Source: a virus
DNA: 27,380 nt
IMG/VR virus record: IMGVR_UViG_3300042691_032869
Span: 1-27,380 of that record
Reading direction: 5' to 3' (one strand)
The notes under the pieces were generated by a model, which ran no database searches, was not told where the DNA came from, and saw only the letters and a program-made list of their open reading frames with translations. Each line of letters starts with the position of its first letter. Positions within the stretch are counted from its first letter, which is position 1. This document shows positions 1 to 9,291 of this stretch, one piece after another. Position numbers and translations under genes: made by a program.

Positions 1-672
1 GGACTGGGGCGTATTCCTTACTTTGCACCAAACAATACGCTACAGCGTCCTTATGGGGCTATTCCACCAAGGGATCGACAGGGCGAATCATACCGAGATG
101 CTGAATTGCGTTTGAGTGCAGCGGCCCGTGCTGCAGGTGGGCCAAGTGCTGGGGGTGGTATCGGGGGCGGCAATGCTGCAAGTTTTGTGCCATATGCTTC
201 CAGGGGTGGCACCAGTTCCCCCGGATCTCTCGCAGCCGATCGCGCCTACCAACAAGAAGCATCTCGTGTCGCTCAACTTACAGCACAAGACCCAGAGCTT
301 CAGCGTTATGAAGCTGCTCGTTTAAAAGCAGTTGCACCTGGCGCTACACCTGAAACAATTCAGTCGGCTGAAGACATCGGCATGCAAATGTGGGCCAAAG
401 CCAACCCAACACTTGCGGCCAAAGTAAGGCCAGGACAATCGGGGTATGATGTCATTCAAGGCACAATTGCCGGCAATGCAGCACGCTCAGGCCTAGGCTT
501 TACTACACCGCAGCAAATGTTGATGACTCCTCCTCCAGGTGTCAATTCTCCACAGGGCCTTCCAGCTGTTACATCTTTTGGGCCGACACAAACATTTGGA
601 GCCAATGCCACAAGTGTTGATCCCGAGTTACTCAAAAAGTTTCAAGATCTTTTAAATCAAGCCAAAATTTGA
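1..672 (+). CDS. Virion-type protein of unknown function, 5' partial
   Basis: The frame is open from the first base to the TGA at 670-672, so only the C-terminal 223 residues are seen and the true start lies upstream. A TTG at 106 is an internal codon, not a convincing start. The visible part is low-complexity near its beginning (Gly/Ala/Ser-rich, with runs such as GGGIGGG). A probably helical stretch follows, rich in Ala, Gln and Glu, and then a Pro/Gly/Thr-rich segment and a short helical end (DPELLKKFQDLLNQAK). No enzymatic motif is visible and I do not recognise the family. Its place ahead of a run of virion and lysis genes on the same strand suggests a structural or internal virion protein; that is inferred from context only. 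Confidence 0.7.
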   Translation, partial: GLGRIPYFAPNNTLQRPYGAIPPRDRQGESYRDAELRLSAAARAAGGPSAGGGIGGGNAASFVPYASRGGTSSPGSLAADRAYQQEASRVAQLTAQDPELQRYEAARLKAVAPGATPETIQSAEDIGMQMWAKANPTLAAKVRPGQSGYDVIQGTIAGNAARSGLGFTTPQQMLMTPPPGVNSPQGLPAVTSFGPTQTFGANATSVDPELLKKFQDLLNQAKI

Positions 673-757
673 TTCTTTGGCATTGCGTTGCATGTAAGCC
701 CAGCCTACTGGACATGAATCATTGATTTACGGGGGCCAGTGTTGTTGCTTTGAAACC

Positions 758-874
758 ATGATTCTTTGTCCTAATTTTGTTAAACGCCTTACTGCAAAAC
801 TGAGTTTAATTGTTGCATTGCAAGCAGTATTTGCTCCTGCACTTAAGGCCGAATCAAATTGGGTAGGAGAATAG
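758..874 (+). CDS. Possible 38-residue signal-peptide-like or membrane peptide
   Basis: An ATG at 758 opens a 38-codon frame ending in TAG at 872-874, in the 254-nt gap between the partial first gene and the lysozyme-like gene. The peptide has a basic N-region (KRLTAK), a hydrophobic stretch (LSLIVALQAVFAPAL) and an ALKA-E boundary like a signal-peptidase I site, then only about six residues. Small membrane peptides next to lysis genes can be holins or spanin parts, but nothing here proves that, and no clear Shine-Dalgarno sequence is seen. It could be a chance frame. Nothing else supportable was found in the gap. Confidence 0.28.
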   Translation: MILCPNFVKRLTAKLSLIVALQAVFAPALKAESNWVGE

Positions 875-926
875 TGAACTACTTATATCCACGGCAGCTG
901 ATGTTGCTATTCCTTTAGAACGACCG

Positions 927-1589
927 ATGGCTGATCTTAAGTTCTATCAACAGTTTGCTTCTTCGCCTGTTGGCCAGGGCTTGCTTCGTGCCATCCGTAC
1001 AGGCGAAGGAACTGCAGTGCCGAAAGGCTACCAGACAATGTTTGGTGGTGGTACTTTCAACGACTTAAGCCGTCATCCTGATCGTGTAGTTAGAAGTGGG
1101 GGCTATGCCAGTGCCGCCGCTGGTGCATATCAATTCCTCCCTGGTACATGGAACGAAATTGCTGGCCGACTTGGTCTTAAAGATTTCAGTCCCCAATCTC
1201 AGGATGTTGCTGCACTTGCAAAAGCACGTGAGCGCTTACTGCCGATTGGTGGTTTGGCAACGCTTGAAAAAGAAGGTTTAAGCCCTAAAGTAGCAGCTGC
1301 TTTGGCTCCTGAGTGGGCATCATTTCCAACGGAATCCGGCCGTAGCTATTACGGGCAACCGGTTAAAAAGTTGGCTGTGTTGCAGCAGGCTTTTGATCAA
1401 GGAAAGCTTTCCGGTGGTCAAGTTGCACAACAAACGGCACAGGCTGCGCAACTACCAACGCCACAGGCTAAAGCTAATTCCTTGCTAGATGTCTTTAAAC
1501 AACAAGTTTTACAAGGACTTATGAGCCCTGGAGTTTCCGCTTTGCCATCGACAACTACGTTTGATATTCTTGGCTTGCTTGGTCGTTAA
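927..1589 (+). CDS. Lambda-R-like muralytic enzyme (GH104 / lytic transglycosylase type)
   Basis: This 220-residue protein probably cleaves the MurNAc-GlcNAc bond of peptidoglycan. Residues 24-29 (RTGEGT) place a Glu at position 27 where phage lambda endolysin R has its catalytic Glu. The lambda-like signature follows in order: a G-G-x-x-F-x-D-x-S-x-H-P segment (41-51), GAYQF (66-70), LGLKDFSPQSQD (82-93, close to lambda's GLKDFSPKSQD) and WASFP...YG (130-143). A Gln- and Ala-rich C-terminal extension of about 65 residues goes beyond the usual ~158 and is not explained by the enzyme fold. The gene lies among virion genes, away from the other two hydrolases, so it may be a virion-associated enzyme used at DNA entry rather than the lysis endolysin. 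The fold assignment is firm; the role is inferred. Confidence 0.85.
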   Translation: MADLKFYQQFASSPVGQGLLRAIRTGEGTAVPKGYQTMFGGGTFNDLSRHPDRVVRSGGYASAAAGAYQFLPGTWNEIAGRLGLKDFSPQSQDVAALAKARERLLPIGGLATLEKEGLSPKVAAALAPEWASFPTESGRSYYGQPVKKLAVLQQAFDQGKLSGGQVAQQTAQAAQLPTPQAKANSLLDVFKQQVLQGLMSPGVSALPSTTTFDILGLLGR

Positions 1590-1596
1590 CCTTTAT

Positions 1597-1604
1597 AATA
1601 AATA
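1597..1604 (+). promoter_or_regulatory. Candidate late-type promoter element (AATAAATA)
   Basis: AATAAATA lies in a very AT-rich tract just after the lysozyme-like gene and 19 nt before the next start. It matches seven of eight positions of the T4-type late -10 box TATAAATA. A CAGGA Shine-Dalgarno candidate follows at 1609-1613. AT-richness alone could produce it, and no sigma-like factor is visible in the window. Confidence 0.3.
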
Positions 1605-1622
1605 AAAACAGGAATAAGTACA

Positions 1623-2408
1623 TTGTCGTCATCTTCTACAAACAAGCAGCCGCTGCTTATTGACAGGCCGTTATACGACACCGTACGTGTAACGACACAA
1701 ACAGTTGGCAGTGCTTCTGCCAACACTTTATTTGTTCAAGGTGGACAGGCTCCATCCATCCTGGTGGACATGGATGCCAACCTTAGCGAAGACAATAACA
1801 GCGGCGGTGTCATTGATTCCATTACTATTAGCCGCAACGATTTCTATCGTGCCGCTGATTACACCGTAAATGCTTCTACTTCTGGAACGCCAATCTCTCT
1901 GATTAGCGGTCAAGTTGTTTTTGTTTCTTCCACGGGTGTTCTAACTGGTTCTGGTGCTCCTTACAGCGGTTACGGTTATTACACTTACACTGGCGCTGCT
2001 ACGCTGACCGGCGTTAATACTGCACTTAATTATTCGGGCGCTAGCACTTCTGGTTTTGATTACAAAGGCGTAGCTTACGGTTATCAACCTGCAGTTACCT
2101 TCATCTTTTATCAAACGCGTAATACTACAGTGCCCATTCCGGGTTCTGGTGATTACCGTTTAATTTTTGCTAAAACTCTTCCTGCAAACAGCGGAACAGT
2201 TGATTGTTCTGACGTAATGCCTCAATTGGCAACACCTGTGATGCATGCAGGCAATACCAATGGACTTGGCAGCACTGCTCCCCTGCGCAATAAAGGTATT
2301 TATCTTGAGCGAGGCGACCGTATTTACGTTGGTGTTTTCCCAGACGCAGCAACATCTTCTGGTTACTTACCAGGTGCTCACGTCATTGCACAAGGCGGCT
2401 TCTTCTAA
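1623..2408 (+). CDS. Beta-rich virion-type protein, unknown function
   Basis: This encodes 261 residues rich in Ser, Thr, Gly and Tyr with short alternating hydrophobic segments, as expected of a beta-sandwich virion protein. There is no catalytic motif, signal peptide or membrane segment. Recognisable spots are a Tyr/Gly-rich stretch around 115-125 and a well-ordered end (KGIYLERGDRIYVGVF, then GAHVIAQGGFF). The start chosen is TTG at 1623, because CAGGA sits about nine bases upstream and no ATG is available before the conserved-looking N-terminus. The next gene starts three bases after its stop, so the two are surely co-transcribed. A decoration, collar or fibre-associated role is possible, but I do not recognise the family. 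Confidence 0.75.
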   Translation: MSSSSTNKQPLLIDRPLYDTVRVTTQTVGSASANTLFVQGGQAPSILVDMDANLSEDNNSGGVIDSITISRNDFYRAADYTVNASTSGTPISLISGQVVFVSSTGVLTGSGAPYSGYGYYTYTGAATLTGVNTALNYSGASTSGFDYKGVAYGYQPAVTFIFYQTRNTTVPIPGSGDYRLIFAKTLPANSGTVDCSDVMPQLATPVMHAGNTNGLGSTAPLRNKGIYLERGDRIYVGVFPDAATSSGYLPGAHVIAQGGFF

Positions 2409-2411
2409 CCA

Positions 2412-4055
2412 ATGGTAAAATCATCAAATGGTTTTGGGTCATTTGGTGGATTCAGTCAAGCAATAACAAAAGATCCTTTTCGCTTGAGGCCAATTACCAC
2501 TGAGTTTTCTCGCGGTAGCGTACCCAATTCTATTTCGGCCGCCAATCGAGAATCCGCCTGGACACGTTGGCGCAGGGGCTACGAGTTAGCAACTGCGTCA
2601 CTTCATGACAACAACTATACATATCAATTCAAATACACTGTTCCATTTCCTTCAGGTATTTTGCCCGCTGGAACTTCTTACCCAGATATTCAAGGGGCTT
2701 TTGCAGGGTTTCCTACCACAAATAAAGAATTTGGTATTCACTGGGGTGGCGCTAAGAAGGCAGGTAGCGTACGCTTTGATCAGGTCAGTGCTTTTAACGT
2801 TTTATTAAAAGAAAATTGGTTTGATGCTCGTTTTACTGACTACGAAAATATTGGTCAATGGTTAGATGAAGAAGCCGTTCAATCAAAGATTGACCTTTTT
2901 ATTGAATCAGTAACGGAAGATGTTAATTACTGGTATGTAAAACTCAATGGTGCATGGAATGCTGGAAATAAACTACCTCCTCCGTTGTATGTTGACATCA
3001 GCCAGGCTATTGAAGGACTTAAAGCATTAAACGGAGAAGTGCTTGAAGATCGAATCCTTGAAAAAAATGGTCAAGTTATAGATCGAGATACAATTAATCC
3101 CTTGGAAAATAAGCGTTATGGATATGTACAAGCCGTATTGGTTGATACGAATGAAGAAACGGGAATCCTTACGCTAAAAAAAGCTGGTTCCGTAGAAGCA
3201 ACACCAGACCGCGCTCTGGTAACTCCAGCAACTAAGCCGCCGAACATTGGACGTTATTTCATAACAGGTCCCCGGTACTGTTGTACGTGTCAAGATTTTA
3301 ATCACCGCGACTATAGCTACATGATGAGCCTTGGTTCATCAAATAAGCGGGCATTTCCACGTACAAGTATTGCCAGCATTAAACCTGGTCGATACGAGGT
3401 ATTACGGAATTTAGGCATTGTTGACAACGGAGCAATGACCGAAGCTGATGTCGACCGCATTCTTGAGATTGTTGCCCCTGATGCACAGTTCAATGTTGAC
3501 GGAACCGTTACAGATCAAACTGCGATTGATTACAGAGCAACAAGAGATAATCCAGGTGTTTACCGAGAATTTGGTTCGTTATATTTGCGCTCAACAAGCA
3601 ATCCAGCATTAACAGGTTCTAAGTCAGAAGGCGTTCCAAGTTATGAAGATTACACATCCACCAACAATGTTGTTACTTCTTTGACAGATATCTGGACTCC
3701 TGTACTTGACGAGCTGCGCTATTGCAAACACATTTATGCCATGCGGTTTCAAGATGGAATTTTTCCGCCAGAACCTTCTGATTTGCCAGTAGAAATTGAA
3801 GCAATGACAACGTGGGAACAGAAACTGGTTATAGAAAATGAAGAAGATCAACGTGCAATTGCCAAAGACTTAGCTGCTTATTCATTGAAATACATGGATG
3901 TTCCACCATACAATTGCCAATCACAAATTATGCAACCAATGCTTCAGCGTTTGTTTAATATACCCTTGAACTATATCAAGATTGATGGGTTTACCATGTA
4001 TGACAAGAACAACTTACCGTACATTCCAGCACTTGGCCAAAAGCCGGGGCAGTGA
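2412..4055 (+). CDS. Large virion-type protein with a Cys-rich patch, unknown function
   Basis: This is a 547-residue soluble protein beginning three bases after the preceding stop. It has mixed alpha/beta composition and no transmembrane segment. A compact Cys/His patch near residue 290 (GPRYCCTCQDFNHRDYS) contains a C-x-C pair and a nearby His, reminiscent of a metal site, but the full SWIM pattern (CxCxnCxH) is not evident. The C-terminal 120 residues are acidic and helical (EIEAMTTWEQKLVIENEEDQ), ending in a Pro/Gly tail. Position between a beta-rich protein and the collagen-like fibre argues for a structural tail or neck component. No catalytic residues are recognised, so the function is left open. 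Confidence 0.75.
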   Translation: MVKSSNGFGSFGGFSQAITKDPFRLRPITTEFSRGSVPNSISAANRESAWTRWRRGYELATASLHDNNYTYQFKYTVPFPSGILPAGTSYPDIQGAFAGFPTTNKEFGIHWGGAKKAGSVRFDQVSAFNVLLKENWFDARFTDYENIGQWLDEEAVQSKIDLFIESVTEDVNYWYVKLNGAWNAGNKLPPPLYVDISQAIEGLKALNGEVLEDRILEKNGQVIDRDTINPLENKRYGYVQAVLVDTNEETGILTLKKAGSVEATPDRALVTPATKPPNIGRYFITGPRYCCTCQDFNHRDYSYMMSLGSSNKRAFPRTSIASIKPGRYEVLRNLGIVDNGAMTEADVDRILEIVAPDAQFNVDGTVTDQTAIDYRATRDNPGVYREFGSLYLRSTSNPALTGSKSEGVPSYEDYTSTNNVVTSLTDIWTPVLDELRYCKHIYAMRFQDGIFPPEPSDLPVEIEAMTTWEQKLVIENEEDQRAIAKDLAAYSLKYMDVPPYNCQSQIMQPMLQRLFNIPLNYIKIDGFTMYDKNNLPYIPALGQKPGQ

Positions 4056-4097
4056 TGTTTTCGCTTAAAATACAAAGATAGGCTCAGTTAATATCAG

Positions 4098-7000
4098 ATG
4101 CTTCTTTTAACTTCTACTTCGGATCAGATTCTGCTGGATACCAGCAGCTCTTCTGCAATAGAAGTGCATGCATCCTACGTGGATAATCAGTCAGGATCTG
4201 TAACTCCCGGCAGAAAAAATACATCGATTACATCTGCAACTACAACAATCATTGTTGAATCTCCTGCAGATTCCATTCAACGTAACGTTCGTACTTTATA
4301 TATTAAAAATGAAGGTGCAACAAGCAATACGTTAACTGTTGATCACACCAACGGAACGCTTATTAGCACCATTTGGCAAGGTGCTTTGCAGGCAGAAGAA
4401 GAACTAATTCTTGCACAAGATGGTACTTGGCGTGTTTATGACGCTATTGGGCTGGAAAAAGTTTATAACATGCTTGGGGCTACGGGCCCAACTGGACCAG
4501 CCGGAGGCCCTTCTGGGCCAACCGGACCAACTGGACCCTCCGGCGCAACTGGTATTCAAGGTCCTACGGGAGTTACAGGGGCCACGGGTGTTCAGGGTAT
4601 TACCGGTGCTACCGGTGTTCAAGGAACAACTGGACCTACTGGCGCCAGTGGTATTCAAGGGGCCACAGGAGTTACTGGTGTAACAGGCGTACAAGGTGCC
4701 ACTGGTATCCAGGGGACTACAGGGCCTACGGGTGCAACTGGCGTAGAAGGACCAACAGGTGCTACAGGAACTCAAGGGACTACTGGACCAGTAGGTATTA
4801 CTGGAGCTACGGGAATACAAGGGCCAACGGGAGCACAGGGATCCACCGGCGCTACGGGTGCAACTGGCGTTGTTGGAGCTACTGGCCCTACTGGAGTAGA
4901 AGGAGTCACTGGCGCTACTGGAGCTACAGGAGTATTAGGTTCTACCGGAGCAACTGGCATTCAAGGCCCCACAGGTTCCACCGGAGCCACGGGAGTTGAT
5001 GGTGCAACGGGGGTAACTGGCGCTCAAGGCAGTACAGGTGTTCAGGGAACAACTGGCCCTACTGGCGTTGCTGGAGCAACAGGCATCCAAGGAGCAACGG
5101 GCGTTCAAGGAGCCACTGGTATAGCAGGCCCAACTGGCGCCACAGGGGTGCAAGGCGCTACAGGTATTGGTATTACGGGTGCAACAGGGGCCAGCGGTGC
5201 CCAGGGCCCCTCTGGAGCTACAGGCCCCCAAGGCTATTCTTCTAGTATTTTTAAATACAACGCAAAAACCACAATTACGTCCGGCGATCCAGGTACTGGT
5301 TTCATAATTTGGAACAACGGTACACAAACAAGTGCAACCCAAGTCAACATCAGCCATACCACCAGCGACGCAATTGATATTGACATTTTTCTTGCGCAAA
5401 TTACACAGACTGAAACTATCACTATCCAGGATCAGTCTTCAAGTGCTGATTATCAACTTTGGAGAGTATCTGGAACACCGACCAACGTCAATCCTGGAGC
5501 ATCCAACAGTTATTGGACTTATCCGGTAACGCTGGTTAGTTCTGGTGGTACGGGCTCAACAAACTTTGCAAATAATCAAAATTTATTTTTGGCTTTAGTA
5601 AATGGTGCTGAGGGCGCTACCGGACCCACCGGCGCAACCGGAGTTGGCATTACAGGCGCAACAGGTGTCCAAGGCATTACCGGAGCCACTGGAGTACAGG
5701 GCGTTACTGGAGTACAGGGAGCTACCGGGGCCACGGGCACACAAGGCACCACTGGTGCCACTGGTGCCACTGGCGTTGCAGGTCCAACTGGTGCCACTGG
5801 TTTACAAGGGGTAACTGGTGTACAAGGTATTACTGGTGCTACGGGAGCTACCGGTGTAACTGGGGTTCAAGGCAGTACCGGACCTACAGGAGCTACAGGG
5901 TTACAGGGAACCACCGGCGTCACAGGTGTGGAAGGGCCAACGGGGCCAACTGGCGCTACAGGCATTCAAGGAATCACAGGTGCCACTGGTACTCAAGGTA
6001 CTACCGGACCTACTGGTGCCACTGGTTTACAAGGTACTACGGGTCCAACGGGCGTTCAAGGCATCACTGGAGCTACGGGAGTCACGGGTGTACAAGGCCC
6101 AACAGGGGCTTCTGGCCCCACGGGGCCCTCTGGCGCCACGGGTGTTCAAGGAATTACTGGAGCCACTGGCGTTCAAGGCACCACTGGTCCCACAGGCGCA
6201 ACCGGAGTAGGGATTACAGGCGCAACTGGAGTTGAGGGCCCCACGGGAGCTACGGGAGTTATTGGCATCACAGGAGCTACAGGTGTTGGCATTACAGGTG
6301 CTACTGGAGCCACGGGTGTTGTTGCAGATGGGGATAAAGGCGATATAACAGTCACAAGTGGTGGAACTGTTTGGACCATTGATACTGGCGTTGTTACGAG
6401 TGACAAGATTGCTAACGATACGATTGTTGATCTTGACGTAAACACAACCGCAGCTATTGCGGGCACAAAAATAAGTCCTAATTTTGGAAGCCAATTAATA
6501 ACAACGTCAGCCTCTCCTGGTGTTGACTTAACAGGAGCTGTAAACGTTGGCTCTTCTACACAAGGTGTTTTAGCGGTTGGAAGTTTAGGCTTTTCGGGTG
6601 CGCGTGTCGGTGCTAACTTTACTTCCTCGCAAGCACAATACTTCCAAGTACTTTTACAAAATACAAGCAGTAACACAAACGCCAGTTGTGATTTTGTTGT
6701 TTGCAATGACGCTTCAACTGATACAACTAACTACGGCAATTTTGGTATTAATAGTTCTACTTATGCTGGTACTGGCATCTTTAACCAGCCTGGCGCTGTT
6801 TATGTCACAGCAACCAGCGGACCTCTGGGAATCGGCACCACTACTGCGCATGATATTCGTTTTTCTTACAACTCAGAAGCGACAGACGCTCTAACACTTG
6901 GCGCAATTGCCGCCACATTTGGCAAATGCATTAAACCACCAGCAGGAACTGCAGCTGTTAATACGGCCCCATTTGAATTTACTGCTGGTACAAATCTTAC

Positions 7001-7559
7001 CACACCGGAAGCAGGCGCACTTGAGTACGATGGTACTTACTTTTATGCTACGCCAACAACTACGTCAGGACGTGGACACACCGGTGTGTTCCAAACATTC
7101 CGTCTCACAGCTAACGGCAGCGCCATTGGCTCTACCATTGCTGATTACTTTGGTGCCACTAGTTCAATTAACTTGGCCGCTGCAAGTGTCTATGAAATTG
7201 AATATTTTGCATACTTCCAAAAGAACACCGCTGGCACCTTAACCTGGACACATACTGCATCAAGCGCACCTACGCTGATTAGCAGCTTGCTTCGTGCAGG
7301 TCCAGTTACTGGTATTGCCGCTGGTGCCCCAACTACTTTATACACAGGTTCCCGTGGCGCTACCACTGCTGCATTTGGTGCAACTGGTTCAGTTTCTAGC
7401 AACGCTTTTATGGCTTACGAGTTCCGCACACGAGTGATTACTAACTTAGCCACCACCTTTGCGCTGCGGATTACTTGCGGCGCTGGTACAGTAACGCCGC
7501 AGGCAGGTTCATTCTATACTGTGCGTCAAGTTTCTGTCACGACAGGCTCCTTCGCGTAA
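4098..7559 (+). CDS. Collagen-like tail fibre / adhesin
   Basis: This 1153-residue fibre has five parts: an N-terminal beta domain (1-126); a Gly-X-Y collagen block (about 127-378); a globular insert of about 125 residues ([12 protein letters not shown]... to [10 protein letters not shown]); a second collagen block (about 506-741); and a C-terminal region of about 410 residues. The C-terminal region starts with a segment common in phage fibres ([25 protein letters not shown]) and ends in a beta-rich head domain. Thr dominates the Y position (GATG, GPTG, GITG), as in bacterial and phage collagens, which lack prolyl hydroxylation. The protein should trimerise and bind the host surface. The gene has its own short intergenic leader. 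Glycosylation of its Thr residues by the downstream gene is a hypothesis. Confidence 0.92.
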   Translation: MLLLTSTSDQILLDTSSSSAIEVHASYVDNQSGSVTPGRKNTSITSATTTIIVESPADSIQRNVRTLYIKNEGATSNTLTVDHTNGTLISTIWQGALQAEEELILAQDGTWRVYDAIGLEKVYNMLGATGPTGPAGGPSGPTGPTGPSGATGIQGPTGVTGATGVQGITGATGVQGTTGPTGASGIQGATGVTGVTGVQGATGIQGTTGPTGATGVEGPTGATGTQGTTGPVGITGATGIQGPTGAQGSTGATGATGVVGATGPTGVEGVTGATGATGVLGSTGATGIQGPTGSTGATGVDGATGVTGAQGSTGVQGTTGPTGVAGATGIQGATGVQGATGIAGPTGATGVQGATGIGITGATGASGAQGPSGATGPQGYSSSIFKYNAKTTITSGDPGTGFIIWNNGTQTSATQVNISHTTSDAIDIDIFLAQITQTETITIQDQSSSADYQLWRVSGTPTNVNPGASNSYWTYPVTLVSSGGTGSTNFANNQNLFLALVNGAEGATGPTGATGVGITGATGVQGITGATGVQGVTGVQGATGATGTQGTTGATGATGVAGPTGATGLQGVTGVQGITGATGATGVTGVQGSTGPTGATGLQGTTGVTGVEGPTGPTGATGIQGITGATGTQGTTGPTGATGLQGTTGPTGVQGITGATGVTGVQGPTGASGPTGPSGATGVQGITGATGVQGTTGPTGATGVGITGATGVEGPTGATGVIGITGATGVGITGATGATGVVADGDKGDITVTSGGTVWTIDTGVVTSDKIANDTIVDLDVNTTAAIAGTKISPNFGSQLITTSASPGVDLTGAVNVGSSTQGVLAVGSLGFSGARVGANFTSSQAQYFQVLLQNTSSNTNASCDFVVCNDASTDTTNYGNFGINSSTYAGTGIFNQPGAVYVTATSGPLGIGTTTAHDIRFSYNSEATDALTLGAIAATFGKCIKPPAGTAAVNTAPFEFTAGTNLTTPEAGALEYDGTYFYATPTTTSGRGHTGVFQTFRLTANGSAIGSTIADYFGATSSINLAAASVYEIEYFAYFQKNTAGTLTWTHTASSAPTLISSLLRAGPVTGIAAGAPTTLYTGSRGATTAAFGATGSVSSNAFMAYEFRTRVITNLATTFALRITCGAGTVTPQAGSFYTVRQVSVTTGSFA
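4476..5233 (+). repeat. Collagen-like Gly-X-Y block 1
   Basis: This is an unbroken tandem of 9-nt Gly-X-Y units, about 84 triplets, dominated by [12 protein letters not shown] and GTT. Synonymous codons vary between units, so the repeat is kept at protein level rather than as a recent DNA expansion. Confidence 0.93.
5613..6319 (+). repeat. Collagen-like Gly-X-Y block 2
   Basis: This is a second Gly-X-Y tandem of about 78 triplets, separated from block 1 by a globular insert. Its composition is the same (GATG, GVQG, GITG, GPTG), suggesting an ancient internal duplication or one fibre interrupted by an inserted knob domain. Confidence 0.93.
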
Positions 7560-7570
7560 TTCATGTAAAC

Positions 7571-7594
7571 TGATGAGCAGAATAAAGCTCATCA
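7571..7594 (+). promoter_or_regulatory. 8-bp perfect hairpin ending at the start codon
   Basis: TGATGAGC (7571-7578) and GCTCATCA (7587-7594) form a perfect 8-bp stem around the 8-nt loop AGAATAAA. The last stem base is the A of the ATG at 7594. In RNA this would bury the start codon. The upstream alternative ATG at 7573 lies inside the 5' arm. There is no U-tract, so it is not an intrinsic terminator. Confidence 0.5.
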
Positions 7595-9213
7595 TGTCAA
7601 AACCGCGTCTGCATCTGGTTGGCATTTTTCATACCCAAGCAACCAGTGAATATTCCCACTGTGCTTTCACAGGTAAAGCTTTACGCTTTCCTAAAATGAT
7701 GCAGGCATATGGCTATGACGTAATTGAATACAGCAACGAAGGCAGTGAAGCGAGTGCAACAGAACATGTCTCTATTTTAAACAAAGAAGAGTTTAATAAC
7801 TTTTACGGAGACCGAAAGAAAACGGATTTTCACGGTGATGACGCAACCATTGGCAGTGAAGGACATCAAGTGTTTGAAGAGCGTTTGATTGTTGAGATGC
7901 GTAAACGCCTGGAGCCAGGAGATATTATTTGCCATCCCTTTGGCCATGCCCACCAAATCCTCATGGAGAAGTTCCCGACTCATCATCATGTTGAAACGGG
8001 GATTGGGTATCCGACTCTGATGCCAAATAGTTTTCGGATTTTTGAGTCGTATGCCTGGATGCATTACCACCAGGGCAAGGAAGACAGGCAAGGAAGGAAT
8101 TATGAATGGGTTGTGCCCAATTACTTTGATTTATCTGATTGGGGCCCCCGCTATGAAGTAGGAGAATATCTTGCTTTTCTTGGGCGTATTTGTTCTGTCA
8201 AAGGTATGGACACAATTAAGGAGTTGGCAAACTACAGCCCATGGCCTATTTTTATTTGTGGTCAAGGCGATCCAACTCCATGGAGCCATCCAAACATTAA
8301 GTACGGTGGTCCACTGACAGGTCGCGAACGATCTGATTTCTTGCGTAGGGCACGTGCAGCTTTAATGCCAACTAACTTCACTGAGCCATTTGGCGGCAGT
8401 GGTGTAGAAGCAATGCTGTGTGGCACTCCGTTGATTGCAGTTGATTATGGCGCTTTCACTGAAACCATTGTTGATGGTGTCACAGGTTTCCGCTGCCATA
8501 CTCTCCAAGATTGGATCGATGCTATTTACGCAGCTGGAGATCTTGACCGTCAAGTAATAGCCTCTACTGCAAGGTCCCGTTACAGCCTGGGAGCATGTGG
8601 AGCAAAATACGACAAGATCTTTAAAGCAATCAACAATCTCAACCATGCAGGTTGGTATCAACTGCGTGAACCATCTGAAATCAACTATGCTGATCTTGAT
8701 ACGGAAGAACGGCCTTTTGCTAAACGTTTGGCAGGCTGGCTTAAAGATAATCTTGATCCAAGTCAGGTATTAGATCTTGGATGTGGGCCAGGTACTTATG
8801 TTGATTGTTTTACTGATCTTGGAATCCCTTGCATTGGGTACGATACTGATCCGCGTGTGGAGGGCAAAGATAATCTGCTCTGCAAAAGTCTTTTTGATCT
8901 TGAGCATACTGCAGATCTCGTCCTTTGCCTGGAAGTGGCAGAACACATTGATGGTGAATCAAACGAAAAGATTGCCGCTACAATGTCAAATGCTTTGGCC
9001 TCTGAAGGAGTGTTAATTTGGACGGCAGCCAAGCCAGGACAAGGTGGAGTTGGGCATATCAATTGTCAACCAAAAGAATATTGGGAAAATTTGTTGGATA
9101 GTACAGGTTTGATTCGTGATTTAGAAATTGAATCCAAGCTACTTTCCTTTATTGAACAGGGTTATCACATGGGTTGGTTTGTCCAAAATCTCCTTGTGTA
9201 CAAAAAACCATGA
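7594..9213 (+). CDS. GT4 glycosyltransferase fused to SAM-dependent methyltransferase
   Basis: This two-domain enzyme has 539 residues from ATG 7594 (546 from the in-frame ATG 7573). The N-terminal ~350 residues are a GT-B/GT4 glycosyltransferase: FLGRICSVKGMD and FICGQGD in the nucleotide-sugar half, and the EPFGGSGVEAMLCGTP motif near residue 263 with the E-x7-E pattern that contacts the sugar-nucleotide. After a short linker, the C-terminal domain (from about residue 390) is a class I methyltransferase: LDLGCGPG SAM-binding motif I, an acidic motif II region (IGYDTDPR) and LVLCLEVAEHI. I prefer the 7594 start because the hairpin ends there and MSKPRLHLVGIFH looks like a native start. It follows the Thr-rich collagen fibre closely, so it may add a methylated sugar to that fibre or another virion protein; acceptor and donor cannot be read from sequence. 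Confidence 0.88.
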   Translation: MSKPRLHLVGIFHTQATSEYSHCAFTGKALRFPKMMQAYGYDVIEYSNEGSEASATEHVSILNKEEFNNFYGDRKKTDFHGDDATIGSEGHQVFEERLIVEMRKRLEPGDIICHPFGHAHQILMEKFPTHHHVETGIGYPTLMPNSFRIFESYAWMHYHQGKEDRQGRNYEWVVPNYFDLSDWGPRYEVGEYLAFLGRICSVKGMDTIKELANYSPWPIFICGQGDPTPWSHPNIKYGGPLTGRERSDFLRRARAALMPTNFTEPFGGSGVEAMLCGTPLIAVDYGAFTETIVDGVTGFRCHTLQDWIDAIYAAGDLDRQVIASTARSRYSLGACGAKYDKIFKAINNLNHAGWYQLREPSEINYADLDTEERPFAKRLAGWLKDNLDPSQVLDLGCGPGTYVDCFTDLGIPCIGYDTDPRVEGKDNLLCKSLFDLEHTADLVLCLEVAEHIDGESNEKIAATMSNALASEGVLIWTAAKPGQGGVGHINCQPKEYWENLLDSTGLIRDLEIESKLLSFIEQGYHMGWFVQNLLVYKKP

Positions 9214-9291
9214 CAAAAGAAAACAGCCTCACCGTGGCGAAGCTGTTAAAATTCCCGGTCTGTCTCGTGTGAAGCAGGTAACTACATATGT

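Noticed and set aside
4404-6706. Several long antisense and out-of-frame reading frames across the collagen-like blocks
   Set aside because: They arise from the 9-nt Gly-X-Y periodicity, which leaves other frames free of stops (giving Pro-Val-Ala or Ser-Cys-Asn repeats). No start signals or protein-like composition.
9215-9260. Weak stem-loop (AACAGC ... GCTGTT) between the convergent GT-methyltransferase and HTH genes as a bidirectional terminator
   Set aside because: Only six base pairs with a 14-nt loop and short A/T flanks; not enough to call.
9210-9272. 20-codon frame starting in the ATGA overlap with the GT-methyltransferase stop
   Set aside because: Too short and without recognisable features; it ends before the convergent HTH gene. 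Kept out of the gene list.
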